A stretch of DNA of 64,000 nt from Rhodoferax ferrireducens T118 (GTDB lineage: Bacteria; Pseudomonadota; Gammaproteobacteria; Burkholderiales; Burkholderiaceae_C), in contig NC_007908.1 of the NCBI RefSeq assembly GCF_000013605.1, positions 186,001 through 250,000 on the forward strand, read 5' to 3'. Below the pieces are notes generated by a model. The model saw only the letters and a list, made by a program, of their open reading frames with translations, searched no databases and was not told the origin of the DNA. Positions 26,523-36,635 of this stretch are shown here, piece after piece (the stretch's first letter is position 1; the number at the start of each line of letters is the position of its first letter). Position numbers and translations under genes: made by a program.

Positions 26523-27334
26523 GGTTTGTCTCCTGTTTGTTGTGTGATGAAAGCGCTGGCAGCAGCGATCAGGCGCTCGGCCTGATCGCGATGCGGGGAA
26601 TGGCCACAGTCGCTCAATTCAAGCAACTCGGTCTGCGGCACCCGTCGGGCGATGCCATGAATCTGTTCCAGCGTGCCGTATTCGTCGTCCATGCCTTGTG
26701 CCGCCAGCAGTGGGCAGCGGATGGCTTCGATCTCGGCTTCGATGGACCATTCACGGAACGGCGGGTGCAGCCAGATGTTGTTCCAGCCCCAAAAGGCGGA
26801 ATCGGGGTCGTCGTGGTACTTGGCCAGGCGTTGGCGCAGATCGGTTTCCAGGTAGGCCGTGCGTGCCGCCGCGATGCTGGTCAGCGACAGCTCTTCAACC
26901 AGAATGTGCGGTGCGACCACAATAGCCCCGGCAATCGCCTGCGCAAATTGGGCTGCATACAAGAGTGCAATCGAGGCGCCGTCGCTGTGACCCAACAGCC
27001 AGGGCGCTTGCGCCACCGGGTCGATGCCCACCGCGTGCAGGAAAGCTGGCAGCACAACATGCGCCTGCTGGTGCATGAAGTCCAGGCCCCAGGCCTCCTG
27101 TGCCGCGCGCGGCGTGGAGCGGCCATAGCCGGGGCGCGAGTACACCAGGCCACGGCAGAGCGCCGCATCACAAAGGCGCTGCGGAAAGTCCTTCCACATC
27201 GCCAGCGAGCCCAGTCCCTCGTGCAGAAACACGATCAGTGGTGCGGTGGTGCGCTCGGGGGCAATCCATCGGTGCTCAATGCACACCGTGCGCCCGGCCC
27301 AATCGACTTCGACGAAAGCAAAGGCTTCGCTCAT
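26519..27334 (-). CDS. Alpha/beta-hydrolase of the benzoate operon
   Basis: A 271-residue alpha/beta-hydrolase fold enzyme. Nucleophile elbow GHSDGAS (Ser about residue 105), oxyanion region LHEGLGS near residue 38, and a late His in CGHSPHRDQ at about 245. The GHSDG elbow is typical of the hydrolases that accompany box genes. It overlaps the ligase gene upstream and livK downstream by 4 bases each. A thioesterase or ring-opening lactone/ester role is possible; the true substrate is unknown. Confidence 0.8.
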   Translation of the reverse strand: MSEAFAFVEVDWAGRTVCIEHRWIAPERTTAPLIVFLHEGLGSLAMWKDFPQRLCDAALCRGLVYSRPGYGRSTPRAAQEAWGLDFMHQQAHVVLPAFLHAVGIDPVAQAPWLLGHSDGASIALLYAAQFAQAIAGAIVVAPHILVEELSLTSIAAARTAYLETDLRQRLAKYHDDPDSAFWGWNNIWLHPPFREWSIEAEIEAIRCPLLAAQGMDDEYGTLEQIHGIARRVPQTELLELSDCGHSPHRDQAERLIAAASAFITQQTGDKP

Positions 27335-28929
27335 GCGGCGTGGGCTTCCAGTTCACGCAGCTTGAAGCGCTGGATCTTGCCGGTGGCGGTTTTCGGCAGG
27401 TCGTCCACAAAGGCGATCTGGCGCGGGTATTTGTAGGGAGCCAGCTTGTCCTTGACAAAAGCCTGCAGCTCGGCCTCGGTGGCCTGCGCCCCGGCCTTGA
27501 GCACCACAAAGGCCTTGGTCTTGGTCAGACCCTGGGCATCGGGCACACCGATGACGGCGGCTTCCAGCACGGACGGATGCTGCACCAGTGTGGCCTCGAC
27601 CTCAAACGGCGACACATAGATACCGCTGACCTTGAGCATGTCGTCGCTGCGGCCGCCATAGGTGTAGCTGCCATCGCTGTTGCGAACGTATTTGTCGCCG
27701 CTCTTGGTCCAGCCGCCCTGAAAGGTTTCGCGGGTCTTGGCGCGGTTGCCCCAGTACATCATGGCCGCCGAAGGGCCGTGGATGTAGAGGTCACCGGGCT
27801 CGCCGTCGGGCACGGCCGCGCCATCCTCACCACGCAGTTCAATGTCGTAGCCGGGCACCGGCCAACCGGTGGTGCCGTAACGCACCCTCTGTGGGGTGTT
27901 GGACAGGAAGATGTGCAGCATCTCGGTGGAGCCGATGCCATCGACGATGTCCACGCCAAAGTGGCGTTTGAAGCGCTCACCCAGCTCGGCTGGCAGGGCC
28001 TCTCCGGCGGACGACACCAGCGCCAAGGCCACGTCGCTGCGTGCGGGAAGATTCGGTGAGGCCAACATGCCGGCAAAGCCGGTGGGGGCGCCGTAGAACA
28101 CGGTAGGTTTCACGCCACCCACTTGCCCCAGCCAGCGTTTGAAGGTGGCATCGGGCGTGGCGCGCTCGGCCATCAAAATCGTGGTGGCACCTACACTCAT
28201 CGGGAAGCTCAGCGCATTGCCCAGGCCGTAGGCAAAAAACAGTTTGGCGGCTGAAAAACAGGTGTCGCGTTCGGTCAGGGACAGTACCGCTTTGCCGTAG
28301 AGCTCGGCCGTCCAGTAGGGGTTGCCGTGGGAATGCACCGCGCCTTTGGGGCGACCGGTGGAGCCGGACGAATAGAGCCAGAAGCCGGGGTCGTCGGGGC
28401 TGGTGGCGGCGGGCTTGAGCAGCGGCGATTGAGCCTGCACAAAGGTCTCGTACTCTACTTCAGCCGGATGCAAGGGAGCGACCGGGCGTGACACGATGAC
28501 CTTGCCCACTTCGTGATCCGACTTGGTCATGGCGGCCGTCAAGGCGGGCAACAACGCACCCGACACCAGCACCGCCTGCGCGCGGGAATGCTCCAGCATG
28601 TAGGCGTAGTCATCGGCGGTCAGCAGCGTGTTCACAGCTACCGGCACGATACCGGCGTACATGGCACCGAGAAAACTCACCGGCCAATCATTGCAGTCGT
28701 GCATCAAGAGCAGCACACGTTCCTCGCGCTTGATGCCCAGTGAGCGCAGACCCGCCGCCACCCGGCGTACCCGTTCGTTCAACTGGCCATAGCTGAGTGC
28801 GCCCTGGTCGTCGATGAACGCGACTTTGCTGGCACGTTGGCTGTTGCAGCTCAGCAAGTGCTGGGCAAAGTTGAAGCTATCCCCAGGTGGCGTAACCGCT
28901 GGCATGTCTGTTGTGGTGCTTGCATTCAT
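27331..28929 (-). CDS. bclA: Benzoate-CoA ligase
   Basis: A 532-residue AMP-forming acyl-CoA ligase that activates benzoate to benzoyl-CoA, the entry step of the box pathway. The adenylation signature YSSGSTGRPKGAVHSH is at about residues 188-203, with the A8-type hinge YGGRSDDMLKVSGIYVSPFE near 420-440 and the catalytic Lys in PKTATGKIQRFKLR near 515. The N-terminal NFAQHLL and the overall length fit the BclA/BadA group. It sits between boxD and the hydrolase in the uptake-activation operon. Confidence 0.92.
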   Translation of the reverse strand: MNASTTTDMPAVTPPGDSFNFAQHLLSCNSQRASKVAFIDDQGALSYGQLNERVRRVAAGLRSLGIKREERVLLLMHDCNDWPVSFLGAMYAGIVPVAVNTLLTADDYAYMLEHSRAQAVLVSGALLPALTAAMTKSDHEVGKVIVSRPVAPLHPAEVEYETFVQAQSPLLKPAATSPDDPGFWLYSSGSTGRPKGAVHSHGNPYWTAELYGKAVLSLTERDTCFSAAKLFFAYGLGNALSFPMSVGATTILMAERATPDATFKRWLGQVGGVKPTVFYGAPTGFAGMLASPNLPARSDVALALVSSAGEALPAELGERFKRHFGVDIVDGIGSTEMLHIFLSNTPQRVRYGTTGWPVPGYDIELRGEDGAAVPDGEPGDLYIHGPSAAMMYWGNRAKTRETFQGGWTKSGDKYVRNSDGSYTYGGRSDDMLKVSGIYVSPFEVEATLVQHPSVLEAAVIGVPDAQGLTKTKAFVVLKAGAQATEAELQAFVKDKLAPYKYPRQIAFVDDLPKTATGKIQRFKLRELEAHAA

Positions 28930-28977
28930 GGTGTGTCTCTCTCGTTATTTGCAGGAATCAGCTCGGGGTTCTCAGGT

Positions 28978-30540
28978 TCATGCGGCTTGTGGCGGTTGCA
29001 GTGTGGCCAGTACCGCTGTACTGGCCTGCACCGCGCTGCGTCGGTGGTAAAAGCCCAGCGCACGCAGACCACCCAGTTCTTCACCACCACCGGCCCGGCC
29101 CGGCCCGCCGTGCAGCGACTGCGGCATCACGTTGCCGTGGCCGGTGTGCAGTTGGCCCACATCGGGCGAGATCACATGCACACGGCCATGGCTGTCGGCC
29201 AGCTCCAGTGCGGTCGCCCCCAGGCTGGCGGAGTCACTGCCATAAAGGGAGGCCACCAGCGAGCCCTGACCGCGGCGTACCAAACTCAAGGCGTGGGTCG
29301 TGTCTCGGTAAGGCAGCAGGGTGGCGACGGGGCCAAAGACCTCGGTGTCATGCACGCGATCCGCGCCATCGACATCAGACACGCCCAGCAAGGCGGGGCC
29401 AACACAGCAGGCCATCGCCGGGTCGGCATCGACCAAGGCGTGGGTGGCACCGTCGTGCAGCATCTCAGCTTGTTGCTTCAGGTAGTCCAGGCCCTGGCGC
29501 ACACTGGTCAATTGCGCGCGGTTCACCAACGCACCCATGCGTACCGCTTCATTGCGCGGATTGCCAACCGTGGTCTTGGCCAGCCGGGCGGCAATCGCTT
29601 GCGCCGCTGCGTCGTAGCTGGCCTCAGGCACAAAGATGCGGCGAATCGCCGTGCATTTTTGCCCCGACTTGACCGTCATCTCGCGCACCACTTCTTTCAC
29701 CAGCAGGTCAAAGGCTTCGCTGCCGGGGGCGGCATCGGGCAAGAGCAACGCCGAGTTGACGCTGTCGGCCTCGATGTTGACGCGCACAAAACGCTGCGCC
29801 ACGGCTGGGTGGGAGCGGATCACCGCTGCGGTTTCCGCCGAGCCGGTGAAGGACACCACGTCAAAGGCTTGCAGTGCATCCATCAAGCCTGCCGAGCCGC
29901 CGCAAATCACCGACAGCGCGCCACTCGGGAGAATGCCGGCATCCACCACGTCCTTGACCATGCGCTGGGTCAGCCAGGCGGTAGCAGTGGCCGGTTTGAC
30001 AATCACCGGCACGCCCGACAGCAAGGCCGGTGCCGCTTTTTCCCACAGGCCCCAGGCCGGGAAGTTGAAGGCATTGATGAACAGTGCCACACCGCGCGTG
30101 GGCACCAGCACATGTTGTGACTGGAACAGCGGGTCTTTGCCCAAGCGGGTCGCTTCGCTGTCCAGCAGGTGGTGGCGTTCACCCAGGGTTTCACCCAGCT
30201 TGGCGTAGGTGCCCAGCGTGAAGATGGCGCCGTCGATGTCCACGGCAGAGTCGTTCTTGACCGTGCCGCTGTTGGCGGTGGCGATCTCGTAATAGGCATC
30301 CCGGTTGGCCTGCAACACCTTGACGGCGGCCGCCAGCATGGCGGCGCGCTCACGGTAGTTCAGTGCGCGCAGTGCCGCGCCACCTTGCTCGCGGGCGAAG
30401 GCAAAGCCTGCGGCCAGGTCCAGGCCGGTGGCATCCACGCGCACCAGTTCCGTGCCCAGCACAGGGTCCAGCAAAGGGGTGCCAGCAGCACTGCCGGTTT
30501 GCCATTGGCCAGCGAAAAAATTGGGAATCAGTTCAGTCAT
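28978..30540 (-). CDS. boxD: 3,4-dehydroadipyl-CoA semialdehyde dehydrogenase BoxD
   Basis: A 520-residue aldehyde dehydrogenase that oxidises the ring-cleavage product 3,4-dehydroadipyl-CoA semialdehyde with NADP+. It has the ALDH features: INAFNFPAWGLWEKAAPAL, VSFTGSAETAAVI, catalytic Glu in VNIEADSVNS and catalytic Cys in KSGQKCTAIRR near residue 300. The start MTELIPNFFAGQWQTG at 30540 is chosen; the open frame runs on into the upstream gene. It is 5 bases after the DUF4863 gene. Confidence 0.9.
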   Translation of the reverse strand: MTELIPNFFAGQWQTGSAAGTPLLDPVLGTELVRVDATGLDLAAGFAFAREQGGAALRALNYRERAAMLAAAVKVLQANRDAYYEIATANSGTVKNDSAVDIDGAIFTLGTYAKLGETLGERHHLLDSEATRLGKDPLFQSQHVLVPTRGVALFINAFNFPAWGLWEKAAPALLSGVPVIVKPATATAWLTQRMVKDVVDAGILPSGALSVICGGSAGLMDALQAFDVVSFTGSAETAAVIRSHPAVAQRFVRVNIEADSVNSALLLPDAAPGSEAFDLLVKEVVREMTVKSGQKCTAIRRIFVPEASYDAAAQAIAARLAKTTVGNPRNEAVRMGALVNRAQLTSVRQGLDYLKQQAEMLHDGATHALVDADPAMACCVGPALLGVSDVDGADRVHDTEVFGPVATLLPYRDTTHALSLVRRGQGSLVASLYGSDSASLGATALELADSHGRVHVISPDVGQLHTGHGNVMPQSLHGGPGRAGGGEELGGLRALGFYHRRSAVQASTAVLATLQPPQAA

Positions 30541-30545
30541 CTTGA

Positions 30546-31010
30546 TCAGCGTGTGAAGGTGATGCTGCCTTCTGGCAGCAGGTAAAGGACCAGGGCGCGA
30601 CCCCCGGTGACGGTTGGCCGGTGCGAACTGCCCGGTGGGCAAACCAGCCAACCGGCGGGGCGACCATCAAACTGGGCGCCCGCGTCCAGCGGCATGATCA
30701 GGTCGATCTCGCCATTCGGGTGGGTGTGGTGCGGCCCGGCGATGTCTTGCATGTCCACCACATCGACCGAGAAGCCATGCAGGTCCGGCGCGGGTTTGAA
30801 AATGCGGCCGTAGCGGATGCCGCCGCCTTCGCGGTCGCACAGCCAACCTTCTGAAACACCGGCTTGACAGCTTTGTTTCAGGTGTTCAAAGGTGGGGGTT
30901 TCAACGCCGTGCTTGGCATTCAGCCAGGCATCCAGGCTGGCATCAAGGGGACGACCGGCCAGTTGGGCGCTAAGTTCCGCGATCTGTTCACGGAATTGGG
31001 TAGATGGCAT
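30546..31010 (-). CDS. DUF4863-family protein (4-hydroxylaminobenzoate lyase-like)
   Basis: A 154-residue protein of the DUF4863 family. The family includes 4-hydroxylaminobenzoate lyase of nitrobenzoate degradation, but its members are also frequent in box clusters, where the function is not established. A small cupin-like metal site is suggested by GPHHTHPNGEIDL near residues 93-105 and by the later GSSHRP. It is the first gene of the leftward benzoate operon, divergent from boxR, and shares its TGCA-containing control region. The start at 31010 avoids the long leader of the open frame. Confidence 0.78.
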   Translation of the reverse strand: MPSTQFREQIAELSAQLAGRPLDASLDAWLNAKHGVETPTFEHLKQSCQAGVSEGWLCDREGGGIRYGRIFKPAPDLHGFSVDVVDMQDIAGPHHTHPNGEIDLIMPLDAGAQFDGRPAGWLVCPPGSSHRPTVTGGRALVLYLLPEGSITFTR

Positions 31011-31066
31011 GAGGCAGACTCCGTTGTTACTATTTTGCTTGCGCAATTCAGCTCAATGAATTATTG

Positions 31067-31119
31067 TGCAGGTACGAACCATAAGACTCCCCTAACATCA
31101 TGTCAAGCACTATATTGCA
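31067..31119. promoter_or_regulatory. Putative BoxR operator between the divergent benzoate operons
   Basis: TGCA tetramers at 31067 (TTGTGCAGG) and 31116 (ATTGCATAC). BzdR/BoxR-type regulators are known to bind repeated TGCA elements. The second element lies inside the first codons of boxR if the ATG at 31100 is used. Confidence 0.5.
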
Positions 31120-32074
31120 TACATCCGGGTTTACACCTAGCATCTCCTCAGCGGATCAAGACAGTTCCCCGACATTTGTCAACCCCGCAGAAGGGGGGGG
31201 GGATGGTGAAAAAAACCCTTTTCTGGCCGCATTGGGCGAGAGAGTGCGGGCTTTGCGCGCACGTCGTGGCATGACGCGCAAAGCCCTGGCTATGGTGGCT
31301 GACGTGTCCGAGCGGCATCTGGCCAATCTTGAATACGGTGTGGGCAATGCCTCAATCCTGGTGCTGTTGCAGGTGGCGGGGGCCTTGCAGTGCTCTCTGG
31401 GGGAGTTGATTGGTGATGTGACCACCTCGTCACCCGAGTGGTTGATGATCCGCGAATTGCTGGAACAACGCGACGATGCCACCTTGCAACGCGTGCGCAT
31501 TGCCATTGGTGAAATGCTGGGCACTGGTGGTGGCAATGCGGGCTTGAGCCCACGTATTGCGTTGATTGGCTTGCGCGGTGCCGGTAAGTCCACACTGGGG
31601 CAGATGCTGGCCGACGACCTGGGTTTTCCCTTTGTGGAGCTGAGTCGCGAGATCGAAAAGTTCGCCGGTTGCAGCGTGTCCGAAATCCAGGCGCTCTACG
31701 GGGTTAGTGCCTACCGGCGCTATGAGCGGCGCGCGCTGGAAGAGGCCATTCAGATCTACCCCGAGGCGGTGATCGCCACGCCGGGCGGCCTGGTGTCGGA
31801 TGCCGCCACCTTCAATGAGCTGCTGGCGCATTGCACCACCGTGTGGCTGCAAGCCGACCCCGAAGACCACATGAAACGTGTCACGGCCCAGGGCGACCTG
31901 CGCCCCATGGCGGCCAGCAAGGAGGCCATGGAAGACCTCAAGGGCATCCTGCATGGCCGCGCCCCCTTCTATTCCAAGGCGCAATTCAAGCTCGATACCA
32001 GCGCCCAGCCGCTGGGCCCCACTTTTAATGCTTTACGCGACATGGTGCGCAAGGTTCTGCAACTTCCGGCCTGA
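31100..32074 (+). CDS. boxR: Benzoate-pathway regulator BoxR (XRE HTH plus shikimate-kinase-like domain)
   Basis: A 324-residue regulator of the BzdR/BoxR family. After a 40-residue variable leader, an XRE helix-turn-helix covers GERVRALRARRGMTRKALA to about residue 105, followed by a linker and a C-terminal shikimate kinase-like domain with P-loop LRGAGKST near residue 157. This domain senses benzoyl-CoA in the family. It should repress both flanking operons until benzoyl-CoA accumulates. Ten consecutive G (31193-31202) fall in the leader and encode Gly-Gly-Gly. The leader is longer than in homologues I recall, so the true start could differ. Confidence 0.9.
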   Translation: MSSTILHTSGFTPSISSADQDSSPTFVNPAEGGGDGEKNPFLAALGERVRALRARRGMTRKALAMVADVSERHLANLEYGVGNASILVLLQVAGALQCSLGELIGDVTTSSPEWLMIRELLEQRDDATLQRVRIAIGEMLGTGGGNAGLSPRIALIGLRGAGKSTLGQMLADDLGFPFVELSREIEKFAGCSVSEIQALYGVSAYRRYERRALEEAIQIYPEAVIATPGGLVSDAATFNELLAHCTTVWLQADPEDHMKRVTAQGDLRPMAASKEAMEDLKGILHGRAPFYSKAQFKLDTSAQPLGPTFNALRDMVRKVLQLPA

Positions 32075-32090
32075 ATTTTTTCCAAAAAGA

Positions 32091-32158
32091 TGCACAAAAG
32101 TGCTTTACTTCGATCACGTACATGCACTATGATGCGTGCACTGATGTCGATAAATGCA
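32091..32158 (+). promoter_or_regulatory. boxC promoter with clustered BoxR-type TGCA sites
   Basis: TGCA occurs at 32091, 32123, 32137 and 32155. A sigma-70-like promoter, TTTACT at 32104 and TATGAT at 32128 with an 18-base spacer, is embedded so that two TGCA elements flank the -10 box 14 bases apart. This is well placed for repression by BoxR. Confidence 0.6.
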
Positions 32159-32190
32159 TTTTTATGCTTCTAACCCGAGGAGAACAGAAC

Positions 32191-33849
32191 GTGAGCACCC
32201 CCAGCCGTGTCGAATACCAAATCACCCCGTCCCAGTACAAACACTGGAAACTGGAGTTCAATGGCCCAGTGGCCACATTAAAAGCCGACTTTGACGAAAA
32301 CGCCGGCCTGCGCCCCGGCTACAAACTCAAGCTCAACAGCTACGACCTGGGCGTGGACATTGAACTCAACGATGCCATCAGCCGCATCCGCTTTGAACAC
32401 CCTGAAGTGCGCACCGTGGTGGTCACCTCGGCCCGCGACCGGGTGTTTTGCTCCGGTGCCAATATCTTCATGCTCGGCGTCAGCAGCCACGCCTGGAAGG
32501 TGAATTTCTGCAAATTCACCAACGAGACCCGCAACGGGCTGGAAGACTCTTCGGCCCACAGCGGCCTGAAGTTTCTTGCTGCCGTCAATGGTGCCTGTGC
32601 CGGAGGTGGCTACGAGCTGGCCCTGGCCTGCGACGAAATCATTTTGGTGGACGACCGCTCCAGCGCGGTGAGCCTGCCTGAGGTGCCTCTGCTGGGCGTG
32701 TTGCCCGGCACTGGTGGCCTGACCCGCATCACCGACAAACGCCATGTGCGCCATGACCTGGCTGACCTGTTCTGCACCAGCGCCGAAGGTGTGCGCGGCG
32801 ACAAGGCCGTGGCCTGGCGTCTGGTGGATGCGGTGGCCAAACCCGCCGTGTTTGCCCAGAAAGTGCAAGAACGCGCCCTGGCACTGGCCGCCCAGAGCGA
32901 CCGCCCGGCGGATGCCAAGGGCGTGGCCCTGACGCCGTTAGAGCGCAGCATCGAGGCCGATGCGCTGCGTTACACACATGTCACCGTCGAGATTGACCGT
33001 GCCAAGCGCACCGCCACCTTCACCGTCAAGGCACCGACTGGCGTGCAGCCAAGCGACATCGCCGGCATCGAAGCCGCTGGTGCCGCCTGGTACCCGCTGG
33101 CCATGGCGCGTGAGCTGGAAGACGCCATCCTGAATATGCGCACCAACGAAACCGAAATCGGCACCTGGCTGATCAAGACCGAAGGTGAAGCGAAAGCCGT
33201 GCTGGCAATGGATGCTACCTTGCTGGCGCACAAAAACCACTGGCTGGTGCGCGAAACCCTTGGCCTGCTGCGCCGCACCTTCAGTCGCCTGGACGTGTCC
33301 TCGCGCAGCCTGTTTGCGCTGATTGAAGCGGGCTCCTGCTTTGCCGGTACCCTGCTGGAGCTGGCCTTGGCCTGTGACCGCAGCTACCAGTTGGTGTTGC
33401 CCAATGACGAAGCCAGCACACCGCGCATCACGGTGACCGAGACCAACTTTGGCTTGTACCCCATGGCCACGACCCAGAGCCGCCTGGGCCGCCGTTTCTA
33501 CGACGAGCAGTCCGCGCTGGACTCGGTACGCGCCAGGATCGGTGAAGCGCTGGATGCCGATGCCGCCTTCGCACTCGGTTTGGTGACCTCCAACCCCGAC
33601 GACATCGACTGGGCCGACGAGGTGCGCATTGCCATTGAAGAGCGCGTGTCCATGTCGCCTGATTCGCTGACCGGCCTGGAAGCCAACCTGCGTTTCAACG
33701 GCCAGGAGAACATGAGCACCCGCATTTTTGGCCGCCTGACCGCCTGGCAGAACTGGATCTTCCAGCGCCCCAACGCCGTGGGAGAAAAAGGTGCGCTCAA
33801 GGTTTATGGCAAGGGTGACAAGGCGGCTTTTGACTGGAATCGGGTCTGA
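32191..33849 (+). CDS. boxC: 2,3-epoxybenzoyl-CoA dihydrolase (ring cleavage) BoxC
   Basis: A 552-residue crotonase-superfamily enzyme that hydrolytically opens the ring of 2,3-epoxybenzoyl-CoA to 3,4-dehydroadipyl-CoA semialdehyde and formate. It has two crotonase-like halves; the first has the oxyanion segment FCSGANIFMLG and AAVNGACAGGGYELALACDE, the second EAGSCFAGTLLELALACDR. GTG at 32191 is preceded by GAGGAG at 8 bases and gives the family length; the frame extends to an ATG at 32122 that lies inside the promoter. It heads box C-B-A. Confidence 0.94.
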   Translation: MSTPSRVEYQITPSQYKHWKLEFNGPVATLKADFDENAGLRPGYKLKLNSYDLGVDIELNDAISRIRFEHPEVRTVVVTSARDRVFCSGANIFMLGVSSHAWKVNFCKFTNETRNGLEDSSAHSGLKFLAAVNGACAGGGYELALACDEIILVDDRSSAVSLPEVPLLGVLPGTGGLTRITDKRHVRHDLADLFCTSAEGVRGDKAVAWRLVDAVAKPAVFAQKVQERALALAAQSDRPADAKGVALTPLERSIEADALRYTHVTVEIDRAKRTATFTVKAPTGVQPSDIAGIEAAGAAWYPLAMARELEDAILNMRTNETEIGTWLIKTEGEAKAVLAMDATLLAHKNHWLVRETLGLLRRTFSRLDVSSRSLFALIEAGSCFAGTLLELALACDRSYQLVLPNDEASTPRITVTETNFGLYPMATTQSRLGRRFYDEQSALDSVRARIGEALDADAAFALGLVTSNPDDIDWADEVRIAIEERVSMSPDSLTGLEANLRFNGQENMSTRIFGRLTAWQNWIFQRPNAVGEKGALKVYGKGDKAAFDWNRV

Positions 33850-33882
33850 TTCCCATCTAGCCCACGTATTCATTGTGCAAAC

Positions 33883-33904
33883 AGCTATTATTTTTGTAGC
33901 ATAC
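33883..33904 (+). repeat. Interspersed repeat fragment (copy 6, boxC-boxB spacer)
   Basis: AGCTATTATTTTTGTAGCAT, a shortened copy of the GCTATTGATTTNGTAGC core, just before the boxB ribosome-binding site. Confidence 0.45.
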
Positions 33905-33921
33905 ATTCACTGGAGATCAGC

Positions 33922-35349
<1,428 letters not shown>

Positions 35350-35363
35350 CCCCGGAGACTGTC

Positions 35364-36635
35364 ATGGATATGAGCGACTTGCAGGCCATCAAGCAGCACC
35401 TCATTGACCCCGAAATCTGCATCCGCTGCAACACCTGCGAGGCGATTTGCCCGGTAGCAGCGATCACGCACGACACGCGCAACTACGTGGTGGATGCCGA
35501 TAAGTGCAACCTGTGTATGGACTGCATCTCGCCGTGCCCGACCGGCTCCATTGACAACTGGCGCAACATGCCACGTGTCGGGGCCTACAGCGTGGAAGAA
35601 CAGTTGACGTGGGACGAGTTGCCACCGGAATTGACGGTGGAGCAACTGGCTGAGCTTGGCGTGGCCGCCGACACGCCGCCGGTTGAAGCGCCTGTCCCAC
35701 AATCGGCGGCGGGCGTGCCGGACAGCTTCAACAGCGCCCAGTACGGTGCCACGCTGCCACCCTGGTCGGCGGCGCACGCCTACACCAACTTGTACGGCCC
35801 GAAGGCAGCGGAGAAGACCATCACCGCTACCGTGGCCGGCAATGTGCGCGTGACCGCCGTGGGGCATGAGTACGACACGCATCACGTCGTGCTGGACTTC
35901 GGCAGCCTGCCGCTCCCGGTGCTGGAAGGCCAGTCGATTGGCATCATCCCACGCGGTGTGGATGCCAGTGGCCGCCCGCACCATGCCCGGCAATACTCGG
36001 TTGCCAGCCCACGCAACGGCGAGCGCCCCGGCTACAACAACCTGTCGCTGACCATCAAACGCGTGCTGCAAGACCACCAGGGCAATGCCGTGCGTGGCGT
36101 GGGCTCCAACTACATGTGTGATTTGCAGGTGGGTGACAAGGTGCAGGTGATTGGCCCCTTTGGTGCCAGCTTCCTGATGCCCAACCAGCCGCGTTCCCAC
36201 ATCGTGATGATCTGCACCGGCACCGGCAGTGCACCCATGCGGGCCATGACCGAATGGCGGCGCAGGCTGCGCCAGTCAGGCAAATTTGAAGGTGGCAAGC
36301 TGATGCTGTTCTTTGGTGCCCGCACCAAGGAAGAGTTGCCCTACTTCGGCCCGCTGCAAAACCTGCCCAAGGATTTCATCGACATCAACTTCGCTTTCTC
36401 GCGCACACCTGAACAGCCCAAACGCTATGTGCAAGACCTGATGCGTGAGCGTGCCGCCGATCTGGCGGACTTGTTGGCCGACTCCAATACCTACTTCTAT
36501 GTCTGTGGTCTCAAGAGCATGGAAGAAGGCGTGGTGCTGGCGCTGCGCGACGTGGCGCAGCAGGCCGGGCTGTCCTGGGAGACGATGGGTGCTGCTCTCA
36601 AGGCCGAAGGTCGCTTGCATCTGGAGACTTACTGA
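35364..36635 (+). CDS. boxA: Benzoyl-CoA 2,3-epoxidase reductase subunit BoxA
   Basis: A 423-residue NADPH-dependent flavo-iron-sulfur reductase. Residues 1-70 carry two [4Fe-4S] ferredoxin motifs, [13 protein letters not shown] and [15 protein letters not shown]. After a Pro/Ala linker, residues 140-423 form a ferredoxin-NADP reductase domain with RQYSVASPR (FAD), [13 protein letters not shown] (NADP) and [14 protein letters not shown]. It supplies electrons to BoxB, and perhaps to the second BoxB, which has no reductase of its own. Its stop overlaps the next start by one base. Confidence 0.95.
   Translation: MDMSDLQAIKQHLIDPEICIRCNTCEAICPVAAITHDTRNYVVDADKCNLCMDCISPCPTGSIDNWRNMPRVGAYSVEEQLTWDELPPELTVEQLAELGVAADTPPVEAPVPQSAAGVPDSFNSAQYGATLPPWSAAHAYTNLYGPKAAEKTITATVAGNVRVTAVGHEYDTHHVVLDFGSLPLPVLEGQSIGIIPRGVDASGRPHHARQYSVASPRNGERPGYNNLSLTIKRVLQDHQGNAVRGVGSNYMCDLQVGDKVQVIGPFGASFLMPNQPRSHIVMICTGTGSAPMRAMTEWRRRLRQSGKFEGGKLMLFFGARTKEELPYFGPLQNLPKDFIDINFAFSRTPEQPKRYVQDLMRERAADLADLLADSNTYFYVCGLKSMEEGVVLALRDVAQQAGLSWETMGAALKAEGRLHLETY

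Noticed and set aside
31140..31202. The short frame that opens with GTG after the G-run in boxR
   Set aside because: It stops after about 25 codons; it would matter only if the G-tract length changed.
32938..33906. A 322-codon minus-strand frame opposite boxC
   Set aside because: High-GC antisense shadow; the sense strand encodes a complete BoxC.
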